Source: Whalleya microplaca
Taxonomy: Eukaryota > Ascomycota > Sordariomycetes > Xylariales > Xylariaceae
Assembly (NCBI GenBank): GCA_022497155.1
Contig: MU385722.1
Coordinates: 372,001-436,000 of the forward strand
DNA length: 64,000 bases
Direction of reading: 5' to 3'
Position numbers and translations under genes: made by a program. Under the pieces are notes generated by a model, which was given only the letters and a program-made list of their open reading frames with translations, was not told where the DNA came from and did not search any database. Positions 1-12,988 of this stretch are shown here, one piece after another; position 1 is the first letter of the stretch; each line of letters begins with the position of its first letter.

Positions 1-1685
1 GGAAACAACACTGGTTACCATCTCACCTAGAATAGTATGTAAGCATGCTGGCATGCCTCTTACATGGCTGAGATACATCTTACCTTCCCATCCATAAATA
101 TCTTTGTCGAAAACAGCAGTGATGTGGCAGGTAGGATGAAGGTGTAGGTTTTTGCCGATGTTAGGGTTCTGACAACCTCTTAGAAAAATGTCTGAAAGGT
201 TGAATCTAATTGAGACGTTCATCTAACCTTTAAACCGCTTCTCAACAATATCAACGGAGTATTAAGTGCTCCGCTACATAGAATTGTCTTCTTTGCTCTC
301 ACATGAACTAGTCGTTGGATATTGGGCTTCAGCGGGTTGTTGAGACTATCGCCTTCGTCACGCGAGGTCCATTTCCCCATGATACCAACACCTTTCTTTG
401 ATCCTTTATGGTTCTCGAAGAGCACCTCGAGTACTTCGAAGCCTTCAATGCATTGTGCACCAGCCTTCACCGCAGCGGGTAACCAGCTTACGGACGGGCC
501 TTGTTTCTTAGAAGCTCTGCAACCATTGCAGCAACTACTTCCACAGTAATGTTCGGCTGTTGTATTCGTCAAACAAGCTTTTGCACGCCATCCGAGCTTT
601 TTCGACCCTTCAAGCAGGGTACTATTGGCATGGTTATGCTGTGTAGGGACCTGTCCCAGGCCCATGAAGTCAGAAACGCGGTCGAGAGAGCCCTGGAAGT
701 CTGAAGTAGTAAAGAACTGTAGACCATTCACATCAGCCCATTCTCTACGCACGGATTCCGGGGTCGGTAGACTGGCGCTCCAATTCACTGTACCACCTCC
801 TCCCCAACAGCTTCCTGCTGCGACCACCATTGAGCCATCTACATTTGACAGGGCACCGCTTCTGCCCTCGAATAACATGTCCATCGATTCAGGTCCAACG
901 GGAAGCTGGTTCGGAGGCACGTGATACCCCTTTTCGACCACGAGAACCTGATGTCCGGCTTCAGCCAAAGTTTTTGCACACACACCTCCTCCACACCCCG
1001 AACCGACGATCACGATATCCGTCTCAATAGATATCGGCTCAGTGGCGGCACTGAATTGCATGAAGTTGAAGTTGAAGGCGGGCGCTGGATCTGAACGCGG
1101 GTTCTCTGCGAAGCTTTTGTAGTTGCTTAGTCCCTGGAATATTGGATCGGATTGGCTCCAAGTCATAGTTCCTAACTGGACAAAAGTCCTTGCAAGAGCA
1201 GGCCATAAGAACCAGGATTTCCTCCATGATTGAATGATTGCTCCTCGTATGGCTAACGATTGATGGTTGAAAGGTGTGAAGTACCCAGTACTAATCAAGC
1301 TTCCAATTCGCGTCCTAGAAGTTCTTGTTAGTGTGGCTATGAGCGAGGTGCAAACCCCAGGGATTACGCACATCATGACACTCAGAATACGATAGAGCTG
1401 CAGTTTTGGGCCCGGGGGAATCGCGTCTACGGTTTTCTTGATAAGCTTAACAAATAGTGGATTATCAGATGGCCGCACTGCTAAATAAGCCTGAAATTCC
1501 TCTTTGCTCGGGGGGTGCTTCATTTTCTGTTGGACTTCGCGATAGTATTCATCGAACTCCTCCTCGGAGATACAAATGTGCTCATCATGGGTAATCGGCA
1601 AATTTGCCACCTTTACAGAAGGTATAGTGGCGTCAAGTAATGTGAGCAATGCTTGCCATTGGGGTTCAGGAAAAATATCACCCAT
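1..1685 (-). CDS. Long-chain fatty alcohol oxidase (GMC-type FAD oxidoreductase), 3' end cut by window
   Basis: Oxidises long-chain fatty alcohols to aldehydes with O2 (omega-oxidation, peroxisome or membrane) if it works like characterised fungal FAOs. Exons read on minus: 1685-228, 168-84 and 26-1 (continues outside). The introns 227-169 and 83-27 have GT...AG ends and keep the frame. The N-terminus (PEPQWQALLTLLDATIPS) is typical of the family. The dinucleotide-binding motif is VIVGSGCGGGVCAKTL, near residue 225, followed by VVEKG. The GMC signature AAGSCWGGGGTVNWSA and a Cys-rich HYCGSSCCNGC stretch follow. After the first intron the protein resumes NPNIGKNLHLHP, as FAOs do. About 523 residues are visible of a usual ~740, and the catalytic C-terminal half lies outside the window. 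No frameshift or stop is seen. It stands alone and is far from the biosynthetic cluster. Confidence 0.88.
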
Positions 1686-3761
1686 TATCTTTAGGGTGGA
1701 ATAGTTGCAGGAACTCTGATCGAGGTGCTTCGTTCAATGAGAAGCTGGAAACACTGTTTAGATGTACGATCCAGAAATTCGCGGAGACAAAAATGGATAA
1801 ACTAAAGATGGAAGACTCGAAAGAAAGTAATGTAATACTTGGGACTTCTAGGGATACACGTTTCACATTTTAGTTCACCCTTCTCTAAAGATAGCGGGTG
1901 TTACACCATATCCAACGAGAACTCAAGGCAACCTTCATCATCAATGTACAACGGTGCCCAATGCATACGCCACCAACAGCAATTTTCCTTGCAAAACTTT
2001 CCTGCAAGGGAAGCAAGCAAACTAGGAGTGTCCTCGATATAAAAGCACTGCTTTACTGTCCCGTTCCTTCCCAGGCTACCCCCAATTTTGGCATGGTATT
2101 CCTCGTTAAAATTCAGTTTGGGAGTGTCTTGTTCTTCAGTAGCCGACTGGCAAACGCTACTTTAAGAATCATCATGTACTTCAACAATTGTACTTATCCA
2201 TTTGTGTTTTGAACAAGCCTAGCTCCTACTATTTAATGACAGATACATATCTACCAATATAAATCCGAAGTTCGACGACTCGCCGAATCGCAGCGCCCCT
2301 GTTTACGCTTTGCTTTATTTTACAGTATGCCTGGTATCAGAGGGGAGGGATCCAGAAAACCAAGGCCGAAACACTGAAGGCTCTAAGTAACTGTCCAATG
2401 CAGATTTATACCAGGCCTGTGCGTGCATGCGCTATCTAATGCAGTGTTTCACAGGATTGGATCCAATTGTGCTTCAAGAGTTCCATGTTTTACTTGACGA
2501 TGCGAAAGAGCTGTGAACACTGCCTCTTAGGATTCAGGGGCTGCCCCGCGGACTGTGAAATAGGATAGATTCTACCACTCCGGTATATCGTCCAAGGTCA
2601 GCCTTCGACAATTAATAAATGCTAATAATCGCTTCGACCTTAACCGAAAGCACAATCCAAGAGCCGTGCCGCCGACATCCAAATACCCCTTTCATGACGA
2701 TCTGAACTCCAGCAACTCTATCCACCTCGACCTATTAAACATAGAAAGCTCAAACGAAAATAACAGTGGATATCAATCTTATTTTGTTACACTGTCAGCT
2801 GACAAGCATACACACAGCTCCATGGGAAGTCTGTATTGAAGGTGTGAGATCTGAGCGGGAATCAAAACTAAGCTAGTTGTGTGTGAGAGCTGGTTATACC
2901 GTAACGGAGTTCCTGCTGAACAATTAGACGTTGACAGCTGATCCCTGCTTGTCTGTGGACCCCTATAGCAGCCCCTATATCAACTCCTATAGCCACCCCT
3001 GAGCCCAGAGCCATGACAATTGTACCTTTCAGTATAGACGGTTGCTTACGATAACAGAAGATAGCGAGCTATAGGTCATGACATATTGCCACAAGGCAGT
3101 CTCTTAAGAATGTTTAATATATAGTCTTATATGCGACAATGCCTAGGTATGTACCTTGTCGAGTCTGACTTAGGCGAAGACTAGTGGATCATGAACAAGG
3201 CATAGTTGGAAACAAAGAGCTTGTAAATAACGCCAAACCCAAGCTTTTGAATCAAGGGCACGCGTCAGACAGTGAAATCTTCATAGCTGCTCTGGCTGCT
3301 GAACTCTCGCGTAGGAGGCACTCAAACTTTGCTGTGGCCAACACTACGTGTGAACATAAGTATGACTGGTGCTTTACTCGAGCCCAACTTCTCGTGTAGA
3401 CCATTTCTGGAATACATATATAATAAATGTATCAGCTTGAAATACGAGTAATGGTAAGTTAGCCTCCCATAAAGTCGCCAACATCTTCGACTTCTATATA
3501 TACATCGTTCATTAAGATAACAGGGGTATATGTCCAGCTTTACACAGCAAAAAGACAGCTATCTATCGTAGCACAGTGAAGGTAAGAAAAGAAGCCCAAC
3601 CGTTTTTGAAAATTCCAGAGCGTAAAACGACCAAGATAACTCCGAGACATATTCATAGATAAACGCCGGCCAGCATCATCAAACAGTGCCCATTAAATCC
3701 CATAACTCCGTCTTTTCGCAACGACTCGGATTCCCAAGATTATTTGTAGCCGACTAGGCCC
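1686..3761. other. Intergenic, no gene seen
   Basis: No ORF here resembles a protein. Near 2,960-3,000 there is a short imprecise tandem repeat of a CCTATAGC-like unit. Base composition is ordinary, with no sign of RIP. The first few hundred bases are the promoter side of the alcohol oxidase gene, which starts at 1685 on the minus strand. Confidence 0.5.
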
Positions 3762-4567
3762 TTAGGTGGAGTACATCCAGTACATCGTTGCATAAGGCAC
3801 ACTCTGCTGTTCGCCAGCTTCCGTGCACGTAGCTGGGTTGCCACCCGCCGTCAGAACGCGGTACACAAGGCTGATGCCGTTGCTAGTGCCCTTGTCGCTG
3901 AGTTTCAGCCAATCAACGGCGCCCTCACCGGTCAAGCCCTTATCCGCGTCCGCCGGTGCCGTAACTCCAGCGTCTCTCTTGCCCTTGAACAACTCAGGGG
4001 GTTGCGCTGCCGACAGGTCGAACGTAGGCGTGTTCGTCTCATCGAAGAAGTGGTGGCCCAGGAACTTGATCGGGGCGGCTAAACCTTCCACAGTCAGGTC
4101 AGCCTGTGCTGGGAAGCTGCCTTGGTTTATCGGCATGTCGGTCGTGCGTAGGACTTTCGATGTGAGCCCGTTCCAGTCTGCGTCCGAGAGTGCACCTGAA
4201 CCGGACCCAGGGTACATGCTCGTGATTTCCCAGACGACTGCCATGGCGCCTGTCGAGGTTCCGAGTACTCCTGCTTCCGTACACGTGTAGTTCTGAACAC
4301 CGTGGCCGACAACTATGTGCTTCAAGGTAGCGTTGCCAGGAGCTGGTAGTTCGCTTGCGGCTGCGATATGTATGAGTGGCTTGTACCTTGAAGGGGTATG
4401 GATGAAATCCAGAACTCACCACCAGTTTCGGGTAACGTCGGTGTCACAATGGTTGAAGGGGCCGGAACAGTAGGTTGTGTGGTGGTTCCGTTGCAAGCTC
4501 TTCGCAAAGGAGAAGCAGACGTGAGGGCCAGAGCCGAGAGAAAGGCGAATAAATTTCGAGACTGCAT
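3762..4567 (-). CDS. Secreted DUF3455 family protein
   Basis: Two exons on minus, 4567-4420 and 4360-3762. The 59-bp intron (GTGAGT...CGCAG) joins in phase 1 to give 248 residues. The start at 4567 is preferred over an in-frame ATG at 4585 because it opens directly into a signal peptide (MQSRNLFAFLSALALTSASP). After a Thr/Pro-rich linker the protein carries the DUF3455 pattern: LKHIVVGHGVQNYTC, then GTSTGAMAVVWEITSMYPG, then FLGHHFFDETNTPTFD, ending VPYATMYWMYST. These proteins are often mislabelled malate dehydrogenase in databases; the molecular role is unknown. The product is probably extracellular. It is isolated, with no operon-like neighbour. Confidence 0.75.
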
Positions 4568-7500
4568 TTTACTTGGACCGCTCACTCAGTTTGTGGATTG
4601 CAGTATAAAGCAAACTGAACTTGAAGAAGCGGAAGATCGCCAGACACAGATAATAATATGCTGTGCTGAATAAGGTGGCCAGAGCTGGCTGCTGTAGGCA
4701 CGAGGACTTTCACGTGTGTAGCGGACAAGGATAGTCTGGCGGTAGCTGAAATGGGTGCTGTTTCGAAGATAACAGAGACCGTGTGGGTGACCAGCCAGCG
4801 CTTAGAACAGAAATAGCAATATGTATGCAAGATGGGGCTTCCCGAGCCGAGATTTGACTATGCAGGCTTATATAGTGTCGACACTAGTAGGTTGGACAGA
4901 AGATAGAACATGAACCACAAGAAAGATAAGACAGAAGACAAAGACTACAACTGGAGAGAGGAGAAAAACATACAGCAGCGATGTGTTGCGAATACATCTC
5001 AAGTTCTGAGGGGCCAACCTCAAGTTTATATTCACGAGACAGGCTGATCTTGCAATGTAGTGGTCAAAGCAGCTTTGCACTTTGATCTCTTCTCAGACGA
5101 ACTGCTTACCCATGAGACCCAGGGTACGAAACCTTGACGCCATGGACAAGGGAATCCTGACAAGGAGTACTATGTATGATGCTTGATTCTAGGTAAGTAC
5201 ACCGTACACACGGTCGAGAAACAAATGAAATGTCGTCAATCCCGCGTTGGGGCTGCCTGTTATGTCCATAATCCTGTCCTTACAGAAACGGCGTGGCGTT
5301 CCGTGGCGGATGGGAAACAACGCGAACTAACCGCTTATATTCTGGTGTGGAATATCGGCCACTCCTTGGCAACAGGGTTATCAGTCTGGGGCTGACCAGG
5401 GATTTTCTACATGCATATGTACATGTATATGTAGTAGTCATAATGAATGAGTCTGTGAGCCTGTGAGCTAAGGATCTCATTAGCAAGGGTCCTTTAACGA
5501 GATAGATGGTGGCCCGTGAGCCCTTTCCATATCACGGATCCGTCAGGAGGAGCGAAATGCACGGATGCATTGCTTGAGCTGTAAAGGCAGCAGCAGGTAA
5601 CACTATTTGTGAAGCTCAATTGCGTTTCACTATCGCTTAACTACCTGCTTCGGTAAGGTGGTACAGATATATTGCCTGCAAGATGCAATCTGCTACCTCA
5701 TTGCTAAGTTTCTGTCTGCGTGTCCTACATCTCGACTTAGAAGAGGACCCGTGTCAAGAGGCACATACACGGACGACAACTCAAGTTCAATGGAACCTGC
5801 CGCAATAATCTGTAAAGAGAGAGAGGGTGTCATCGTCCTTCGATGGCGGAAGAATGCTTACCTGTGTCCTGGGAGTTGTAAGGTAGTCAGAGCGAGTACT
5901 GATAGCGCGTCCGCAGTAATGTTAGTCAATCCTCATGTTGTAGCTCTAGACACTTTGATCCGACTGATAAGGCCTGGACCTTGGCAGCTTGGGTGATGTG
6001 GATTGATGTAGCTTACATAAAATAATGGAGCCCCATACTGCGTACTATGTAGCAAGGCCATGTACATGCATATGCTGCCGGTGTTTATGAAGTTCCTAGA
6101 ATAGCTCACGATGAATACTCCTATGATGATGGTCGCTCGACTCTGTGTTATGTAGTTTTTTGCCAGTGAGCTCTGCTGTAATCTGCCTATGTGGGCCAGC
6201 GAATCGGCCAAGGACAAAATTCAGGCCAAAGAAAGAAAATTGAACGTGTCTCGCTCATGTTGGCTGCCGAAGAATTGATTAACCAGCGTGTTTCCGTTCC
6301 GAGCGCGGCTATCAGAAAGCTTTTCTGCAGCCGCTGCACTTGTGATTTGCTCAACGACCGACCATCATCTCGCAACCGCTTGTGGCGCTCATCAATACGC
6401 CAGGAATCACTCCGTATCAAGCATAGTAATTCTAGATTCTCAAGAGCAGGGGTGCATTTTCATTTCGAGGAGCTCACTGACTGGCTGGATAGGCGGACTT
6501 CCGCTATGTCTGTCAGGCATTATCCACTTTCGAGGCAACCCTGCTTGACAAGGATAGTTGGGTGGGATTTGAACGCAGCTCCAAATCAGCACCATGTATA
6601 TATATACATGAATATCGTATATGTACAGGCTCATTGTAGGTATATGAAAGAACTTTGAGCTTCGCAGACAATGCGGCGTCAACAAATACCCTTCGCGGCA
6701 AACTGCCGAAGTATCTTCAGACTTCATGCTTGCGATTTGCCTCTTGTGCTACCCTATATCCAAGGCCTTGTCTCAGATCCTTCGCTCAGTTATTGAATTG
6801 CATTAGCACCTCCACATGTGCATGCACTGGGACTCAGCTTGAGAGGCGGGAATCCAATGAAGCTACACTCACACTACCTGGAAGTTGTACTGCGTACTCA
6901 CTATTGATGCTTGCTGTGTTTTGACCCAAAGGGGCTCAATATTGTATCCCGTGTAAATTGCACCTTCGGACCGATCCGGCGACCTAGCATCAAATCATCT
7001 CGTGTTATCGACCCTAGACACAAGCTTACCAAACGAGACACTAGTTTCAAACGTCCTGTCCAAAATGGCTGAACTCTCGTTCCGTTTCTAATGCTCAGCT
7101 ATTTGACGACGGACTAGGTGCGCCGTAGAAGTAGCAAAGTCGATTGGAAGTTAAATCGCTTGTGGAAATTTTAGAGCGAGCTGGTTTATCGTGAACTGGG
7201 CAATGTCTTAAAGCTAACATAATGGAGGTACTCATTTTTCTACGAGTCTTCACCTACGCCTGTGGGTCGATCTCTTTAGCTATGACTCTGCAAACAACGC
7301 CACACCAACCCTTACGTATATTATATATGCAGGAGTAGGCAGCTAAAACGGCATTTCCAGGTTAGTACGCATCTCCTGTAGCCATGCTGCTATACTAGTC
7401 GACTTGACACTTCTAAGAACCATGGTATGCCATTGTTAGTTCAGATAAAGTTAACGTTGGATTAATGAGAGAATGTGGTTGGATGATAGTCGATTGAAAG

Positions 7501-10421
7501 ATCCAACCAGGTGGGACTACTTCACAGTATGTTTAAGATGATTTTAAAACCCATTGTGTGATGTAAATGCAATGCCTAGTAACGATAATGACCGCTGAAT
7601 ATGTGCACTGAGAAGGCTCGCATCGTTACTAGAAAAATATTATCCTGGAAATGGTCAGGATCAAGATCACATTTTGCACCTACCTACGTAGTGGAGAAAG
7701 TGATTATCCTAGCGAGCCGGATATCCTGGCGAGTCAACGGCAGCGCTACACAACCTACGCCGCTGAAAACAACTTCGGAGGGCCCAGATCAGGCTCGTCA
7801 CAACATCAACTCAGTTCGAAAGTGTCGGTAACAATATGCATGATATTAGCAATGCTGAAACAATGGATACATCTAACGTTCACTCAAATCTCATACGTAT
7901 GTGCGTAGTCAACATCTCCGTAGCTAAGGCTGCTCCAACAAATCATAGTTTAGCTGACCGAACAGCTCCCAATAATAAGTGGACGCCTCTATGTAGTAGT
8001 TGACGATCCAGAAAGCTTATTTACTTACCATGATGGTTCATATCATATCGTCTTTCATCTGATCTACGACGACTTATCAACATAGCTATCTCGTTTCATG
8101 TTTGTTTATGGTGTTTGATGTTCGTTTTAGTGAGCGTTCGCACTGACGTCGTGTCCTAAAAAGGCTACAAGGCCTCCTATTCTCGAATCCTTCCAAACAA
8201 TTACCCCACGTGCGAAAGCTTGAACAACGCAAAGTTCAGACACTTGACTTTGCAGACCTAGCGTTGATGAAACTTGCCCTAGTAGCCTAGTTAGCGTATG
8301 TAGTCGTATTGAGACCCGACAGTCAGGGTCTCTCGGAGGAATTACTTTAACGACCATGGTGAGCCGGCAGGTTACCGAGAATCTGGAACCAACAACAACT
8401 TCGGCAAAGGCTTCCTATCCTTGACTTACCATTGTTACGTATGTACCATGGGCCGCATCATGTTTGATATTCGACTAGGGATCTACAGCAAGGTTAGCAA
8501 GCAGGCAAGTCAAGCAATAAACAACTTTGGGCACCCGAAAAGCCCCACCCCCACCAGAGTTCGGACGAACCAGGTAATAGACAAAGCAACCAAATCCATC
8601 AAATCCTTCTGCCCATTGATACCCATCTTTCCTCGGATTTCCCCTCCATCGCTGTCAATAAGAGAGGTGTTCTATGGAATATCATTGCGAAACCTCTGTT
8701 ATCCGAAATCATACTAATATATATCTCTCATGCATTGGCGACTCATTAGAAGCTGCGATATCTTCCGAGTGAACTGGTCTCCTGTCTTATAGTCCTTCCT
8801 ATGCGCTAGTGAAATACTGTATACTGTCTAGCTTCGACAGATGCGTAGACTTTCCCGTGTCTACTCTATCCTCTGTTGCATACTGCTAGGTTCAGGACAA
8901 TCAGAGGTAGGTCCATATCGCAAAAGCGATACGTTTCTGCTGGGAATGCGTACAATATCTGGACTTGGATTTTCAGATTTGTCGAACTCATCGCCTCAAA
9001 CCAAGCATCAGCACTATGGTAGGTGAGTATATGATTGGCTAAATCGACTCTCCGATTCCAGTCACAGCACTGACCCAGTATGCCCATTCCAATCCTCAAG
9101 CCGGGTAGTGGCGATCAATTCTCCTGGTTTATTTTTAGGACCATGCCATTTTAAGCATACATATCGAGGGCTTTTGAACGCTGCTCGTGGTGTGAAAATA
9201 CCCAATAAACACAACATAGCTGGGCTTTCGTACACATGAATAGGTACACGAACCCCTCAATCTGTTAATACCCTATCAGGGTGGAATGGACATACCTGCT
9301 CGCACGGTATGGTGACAGATGATCTTCCTGTCTGTCGCAAGCATGGCTGTTCTCTTAAGAAAAGAACAGCGTCACCGGGATGGCCGCCTGAGGGAGAAGT
9401 GGATTGTAGATAGTCGACTGGGGCACCTGTGACTTCGGGTGCAACTAAGGTTCTATCGCTATACTGAATGATGGCTCCAAAAATAAAGTATAGGGTTCAC
9501 TTGCAGAGGGATGCAACTCAGTTGCCAACAAACAGATGCAGGCTATCGATATGAGTACAAGGTATACAGGCGTACAATAAACATCACCCCCAATTAGATA
9601 TAGAAACACGTATATATTACTTACCAAACCTAAAATCGACTGCGTTGTTCATTATGTAGTGTTAAGGTGTCTGAAGGACCTTTCCTCCATTACAAGATGA
9701 TCGCTCATTACCGGTCAACCGCTAATTCTTTGGAGCACATCCTAACGATACGGTATCCAGGACTATCCTGACAATGAGCTACTCAGTGGGTGGCATCGAC
9801 GCAGTCATTGTTTAGACCTTTTCTAAGTGCCTAGGTAGGTTTACCGTGCCTTCACAGCAGGGAGGCTTTGATTCAAGATACTCCTAGAGCTCTCGTTAAC
9901 ATCCGATCTCATGACGCATTACCCTAACATCGCGTCACCCTTTATTAAAAAGGTAATCAAGCTTGACACCATAGCCACTGAGGGTGAGGGGAGCAAAAGG
10001 CTAGATATACTAACTAATAACCCCAGCGAGAGGCATATAATTCCGCTATTGGGTGTCAATATTAGAAACATGAGGAGTATAGGAGACGAATATCTGGGAA
10101 CCTTTGGAATTCATACAGACGTTTGTTGATTCCTTAACTGAGAAGCTTGAGCGCATGGTCAACTTGAGCACCAGGAGCGGGGCCGTTGACTGACTGTGGA
10201 TTGACGAACGCATTCGTTCATAAATCTGTTGAAATGCAGGGTTAATGAGGCTTAGATTTGACTTGAGGTTCAGCTATTCTAGAGTGGCAGATGGCCTGTT
10301 ATATATACACAACGCTACTACGTGCCTTGTACTGTACCAGTCCTTGACCCTCAAATTCAACAAAATCTAGCTTATACGTTATGTCTCCTCTATGGCAGCG
10401 CTGCCTTTTCTCGTTAAGGCA

Positions 10422-10631
10422 TTACGCCTGCAGCTCGCCCCATTCGGTATATGTCGTAACGAGCATGGCCGACCCAGCCAATGCACAATTGTACCACAGT
10501 AAGTCAGTACCATAATTTCCATCAGCGTCCCTATATGCTTCTATCAAAGGCGCCACCACAGTCTGGTCGAAAGGTGATAATATTGTTGAGGAGTTCACAT
10601 ACTCGAAGGATGGAGTTGTTATCAGCAACAC
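10422..10631 (-). pseudogene. Possible protein-coding remnant, unknown family
   Basis: A 69-codon open stretch on minus reads like real protein: YVNSSTILSPFDQTVVAP, then DADGNYGTDLLWYNCALAGS, ending TYTEWGELQA and a stop. The sequence just upstream has protein-like content in a different frame (EMTMGVADNN), which would fit a frameshifted C-terminal fragment. I do not recognise the family, and chance cannot be excluded. Confidence 0.2.
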
Positions 10632-11335
10632 CCATGGTCATCTCTGGAATATAAGCACCTATGAGCCAAAAGTTTTCATCACAAATATCTACAAGTATTA
10701 TTGTGGAAGTATTTTTTGATATTTAGGTTACTTGTAACCAGACGTTTAAGTTTCGGACACGGAGGGAGTCCAGAGGCTGGCAGGTGAGTCATATCAGACT
10801 ATTAGAAAATTGGACATAATCACATAAGGGTGTCAGCAGGTTTATTAGCGCGAGAAGCACTGGAACCGCATCTTTACCGGGTAGTAAAGTCAAGAAGATG
10901 GAGATCAAGGTCGACCCCATACGGGACTGAATTCAACTGATATAGAAGGACTGTTTACGTAGATAACATCTAGAACATTGAAAAAAGGTTCTGGTGTAGG
11001 CCGACCTGCGTGGTGCCCGTGATGACAATGTAGCCTGATGACATAATGCAACCTAGTTGACCATGTGTTGTAGCTTCTATGTAGGCGATACCGGTAGATG
11101 GAGTGTCCTATACCTCAACCAATTGAATCGGAAAGTATATATTCCCTTGCCTCAGCGGAGCATTACTACTTTCTAAGAAAAATCAAAAGCCCAATAGACC
11201 CAGCTATAACTGCTACAACACTAGCCTTTAGTAATATTGAAGCTCCCTTACCTGGTTTTGGGGTAATGTACATTCGCTCTGGGTTCGAAAGCAACCTCAG
11301 CATTTCCATCCAGCTAAATTGTAAGCTCAGGTACG

Positions 11336-11890
11336 ACTTGACTTGACTTGACTTGACTTGGATTTATCATTTTGTGAATTGAGTCAATTTTAGTGCAAGG
11401 TAAAATAGTCAGGCACGGCTCCTAGGGTGCAGGGTTGAAGGTGTACCAAATTTGGTGTCAAGATCCGGTAATCGGCTCTCTTGTATAGCTAGAGAGGTAT
11501 ATTATACACCTCCGATATATCTTCGTGAGAGCCCGGACAGTATTCTAGGCGTTGAGAGTCAAGTCAAATGGTGTTTGAATTCTTAGAAAAAAGAAAGCTC
11601 GATTTTCGGCAAGTTATCTTGAGGCTATTTTCTTTTATATGAATCACCTAACATAACAATTTCCTGATGCTTTACAGTAGTCTATCACTGTGCCCTGTGC
11701 TGCTACCCTTAGGAGATTTAGGGTTCAAGGGGTTTAGGAGTAAGTTCAGGGGTATTTTAGTGGGTAACCAATCAAGCCAAGTTGCGAATATCGTCAATTC
11801 AAGTCATAATTCTTAAAAAAGAATTTGACTTAAATTGACCCATGTTAAGCTAATGGCTAAAACTGACTTGAAATGAATTGATAAAAAGCC
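11336..11890. repeat. Diffuse GACTT/AAGTC-rich repeat patch
   Basis: Begins with five tandem ACTTG units (11,336-11,360). Scattered CAAGTC/GACTTG pentamers continue, including AATTCAAGTCATAATT near 11,800. A related patch with AATTCAAGTCGTAATT lies at about 43,340-43,690, upstream of the P450 gene. It looks like two decayed copies of one dispersed repeat; the family is unknown. Confidence 0.35.
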
Positions 11891-12068
11891 TGGCATATCA
11901 TTGCAAGCCACCTTATGGGGGCACCCTTAATACGAACTATTACAGTTACAGCATGTGTAATGATCATTTAGGTGCTGCCGTGATCACTCTAATTGACTAA
12001 GTAGAATTGTGTAAAAGCCTAAGATCTAAAGGATTCCTAACAGCTTTAAAGATCCCTTTTAAGCAACG

Positions 12069-12099
12069 GGATCTCGGAGCAATTATTGCTCCGAGATCC
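12069..12099. repeat. Perfect 14-bp inverted repeat (hairpin)
   Basis: GGATCTCGGAGCAA at 12,069-12,082 is followed by the 3-base loop TTA and the exact reverse complement at 12,086-12,099. Weaker complementarity continues outward (CTTTTAAGC on the left, GCTTAAGG on the right). It sits about 240 bp upstream of the start at 12,338. Confidence 0.7.
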
Positions 12100-12337
12100 A
12101 CAAGCTTAAGGCACTATAGGTAACTAATACCCCTATTATCGTGACACGACCTCAACTGTTATTGGACATTATCAGCTAGCCTGCAGGACAACAGCAGTAG
12201 GCCAAAGCCCCGCAGGATCTCAATCATGTAAAAACTTACGATAAAGAAAATAGTCATAGACACTATTCAAGTCTCAAGCGACCCGCTCCATCGATCAGTA
12301 TATCTATCTATCAAAATAATTCTTATGCTCATACATA

Positions 12338-12988
12338 ATGGGCCGTTGGTCCTACCTCGACAGCGACGACGAACGCTTACCCGAGGGCATGGTGCGCATC
12401 GGCTACGACGCGGATGACGGTACTTATACATTCCGCGACACAGCAGACGGCAGCGTCTGGGAGAGCGCGCCCGGCAACCGGTACGGCCGGTTGACCTGCG
12501 TGTCGAGGCCCCAGCCGAAACCTGCTGAGGTGCTCCCACCAGCCGCGAAAAGGGATGAGCAGGAGAACGAGCAAGGTTTGGGAACAAGTGTGAGGACAAG
12601 CAGCGAGCAGAAGCAGCAACCCCCGTATGAGTTCACTAGCTTCGAAACCGACTTCCAGGACATATCCACGCTTCAGCCTCAGCCTGTTTGGGATGAGGAT
12701 GGTGATGAAGATGAGGGGGATACAGAGAAGGACATATTTGAAGTGATGGAGGATGTAAAGAGAGGCGAGCAGTCGTCAACGTCAAAGCACCAAAAGGGCA
12801 GTAGCAACACCAAACCGCTGCTTAGCCCCTTTTTAGCGATTGGTTTCGTTGCGCGGCTTCTGGTAGCAAGTGGGAGGCGCCAAGGACAGCGTGTGATTGT
12901 GTCGCGGCCCGACCGCGCCACTCGGAGGAGGGAGCGGCATGCGTGGCTGGAGGCCCGCGCAGAAGGTGATGTTGTACCGGGAGATTGA
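12338..12988 (+). CDS. Small MGRW-type hypothetical protein (N-terminus like LysM/CBM50-annotated fungal proteins)
   Basis: A single exon of 216 residues. The N-terminal 55 residues (MGRWSYLDSDDERLPEGM, then RIGYDADDGTYTFRD, then GNRYGRL) match a block I know from fungal proteins annotated as CBM50/LysM domain proteins, in which this block precedes a LysM domain. No LysM motif is visible here. The middle (about 65-150) is acidic, Gln/Glu-rich and probably disordered. A short hydrophobic patch (LLSPFLAIGFVARLLVA, about 165-181) is followed by an Arg-rich tail. There is no signal peptide, so a cytosolic or nuclear location is likelier than secretion. GC is higher than in the flanks. Function unknown. 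Confidence 0.6.
   Translation: MGRWSYLDSDDERLPEGMVRIGYDADDGTYTFRDTADGSVWESAPGNRYGRLTCVSRPQPKPAEVLPPAAKRDEQENEQGLGTSVRTSSEQKQQPPYEFTSFETDFQDISTLQPQPVWDEDGDEDEGDTEKDIFEVMEDVKRGEQSSTSKHQKGSSNTKPLLSPFLAIGFVARLLVASGRRQGQRVIVSRPDRATRRRERHAWLEARAEGDVVPGD

Larger units (their letters stand above)
4568..12337. other. Gene-poor region of normal composition
   Basis: About 7.8 kb without a convincing gene on either strand. ORFs are short, lack domains, and do not join through plausible introns. It holds a possible coding remnant near 10,422-10,631, a GACTT-rich repeat patch from 11,336, and a perfect hairpin at 12,069-12,099, each listed separately. The composition is not AT-extreme, so this is not part of the RIP block. 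Confidence 0.5.

Noticed and set aside
322..1030. Several plus-strand ORFs
   Set aside because: Shadows of the alcohol oxidase coding sequence on the opposite strand.
6540..6600. tRNA-like T-loop (GTTCAAATCCCACC on minus)
   Set aside because: The T-stem does not pair and no D-arm, anticodon arm or acceptor stem can be formed around it.
5658..6727. Overlapping ORFs of 77-155 codons on both strands
   Set aside because: No domain, no consistent exon structure, and low-complexity content; likely chance.
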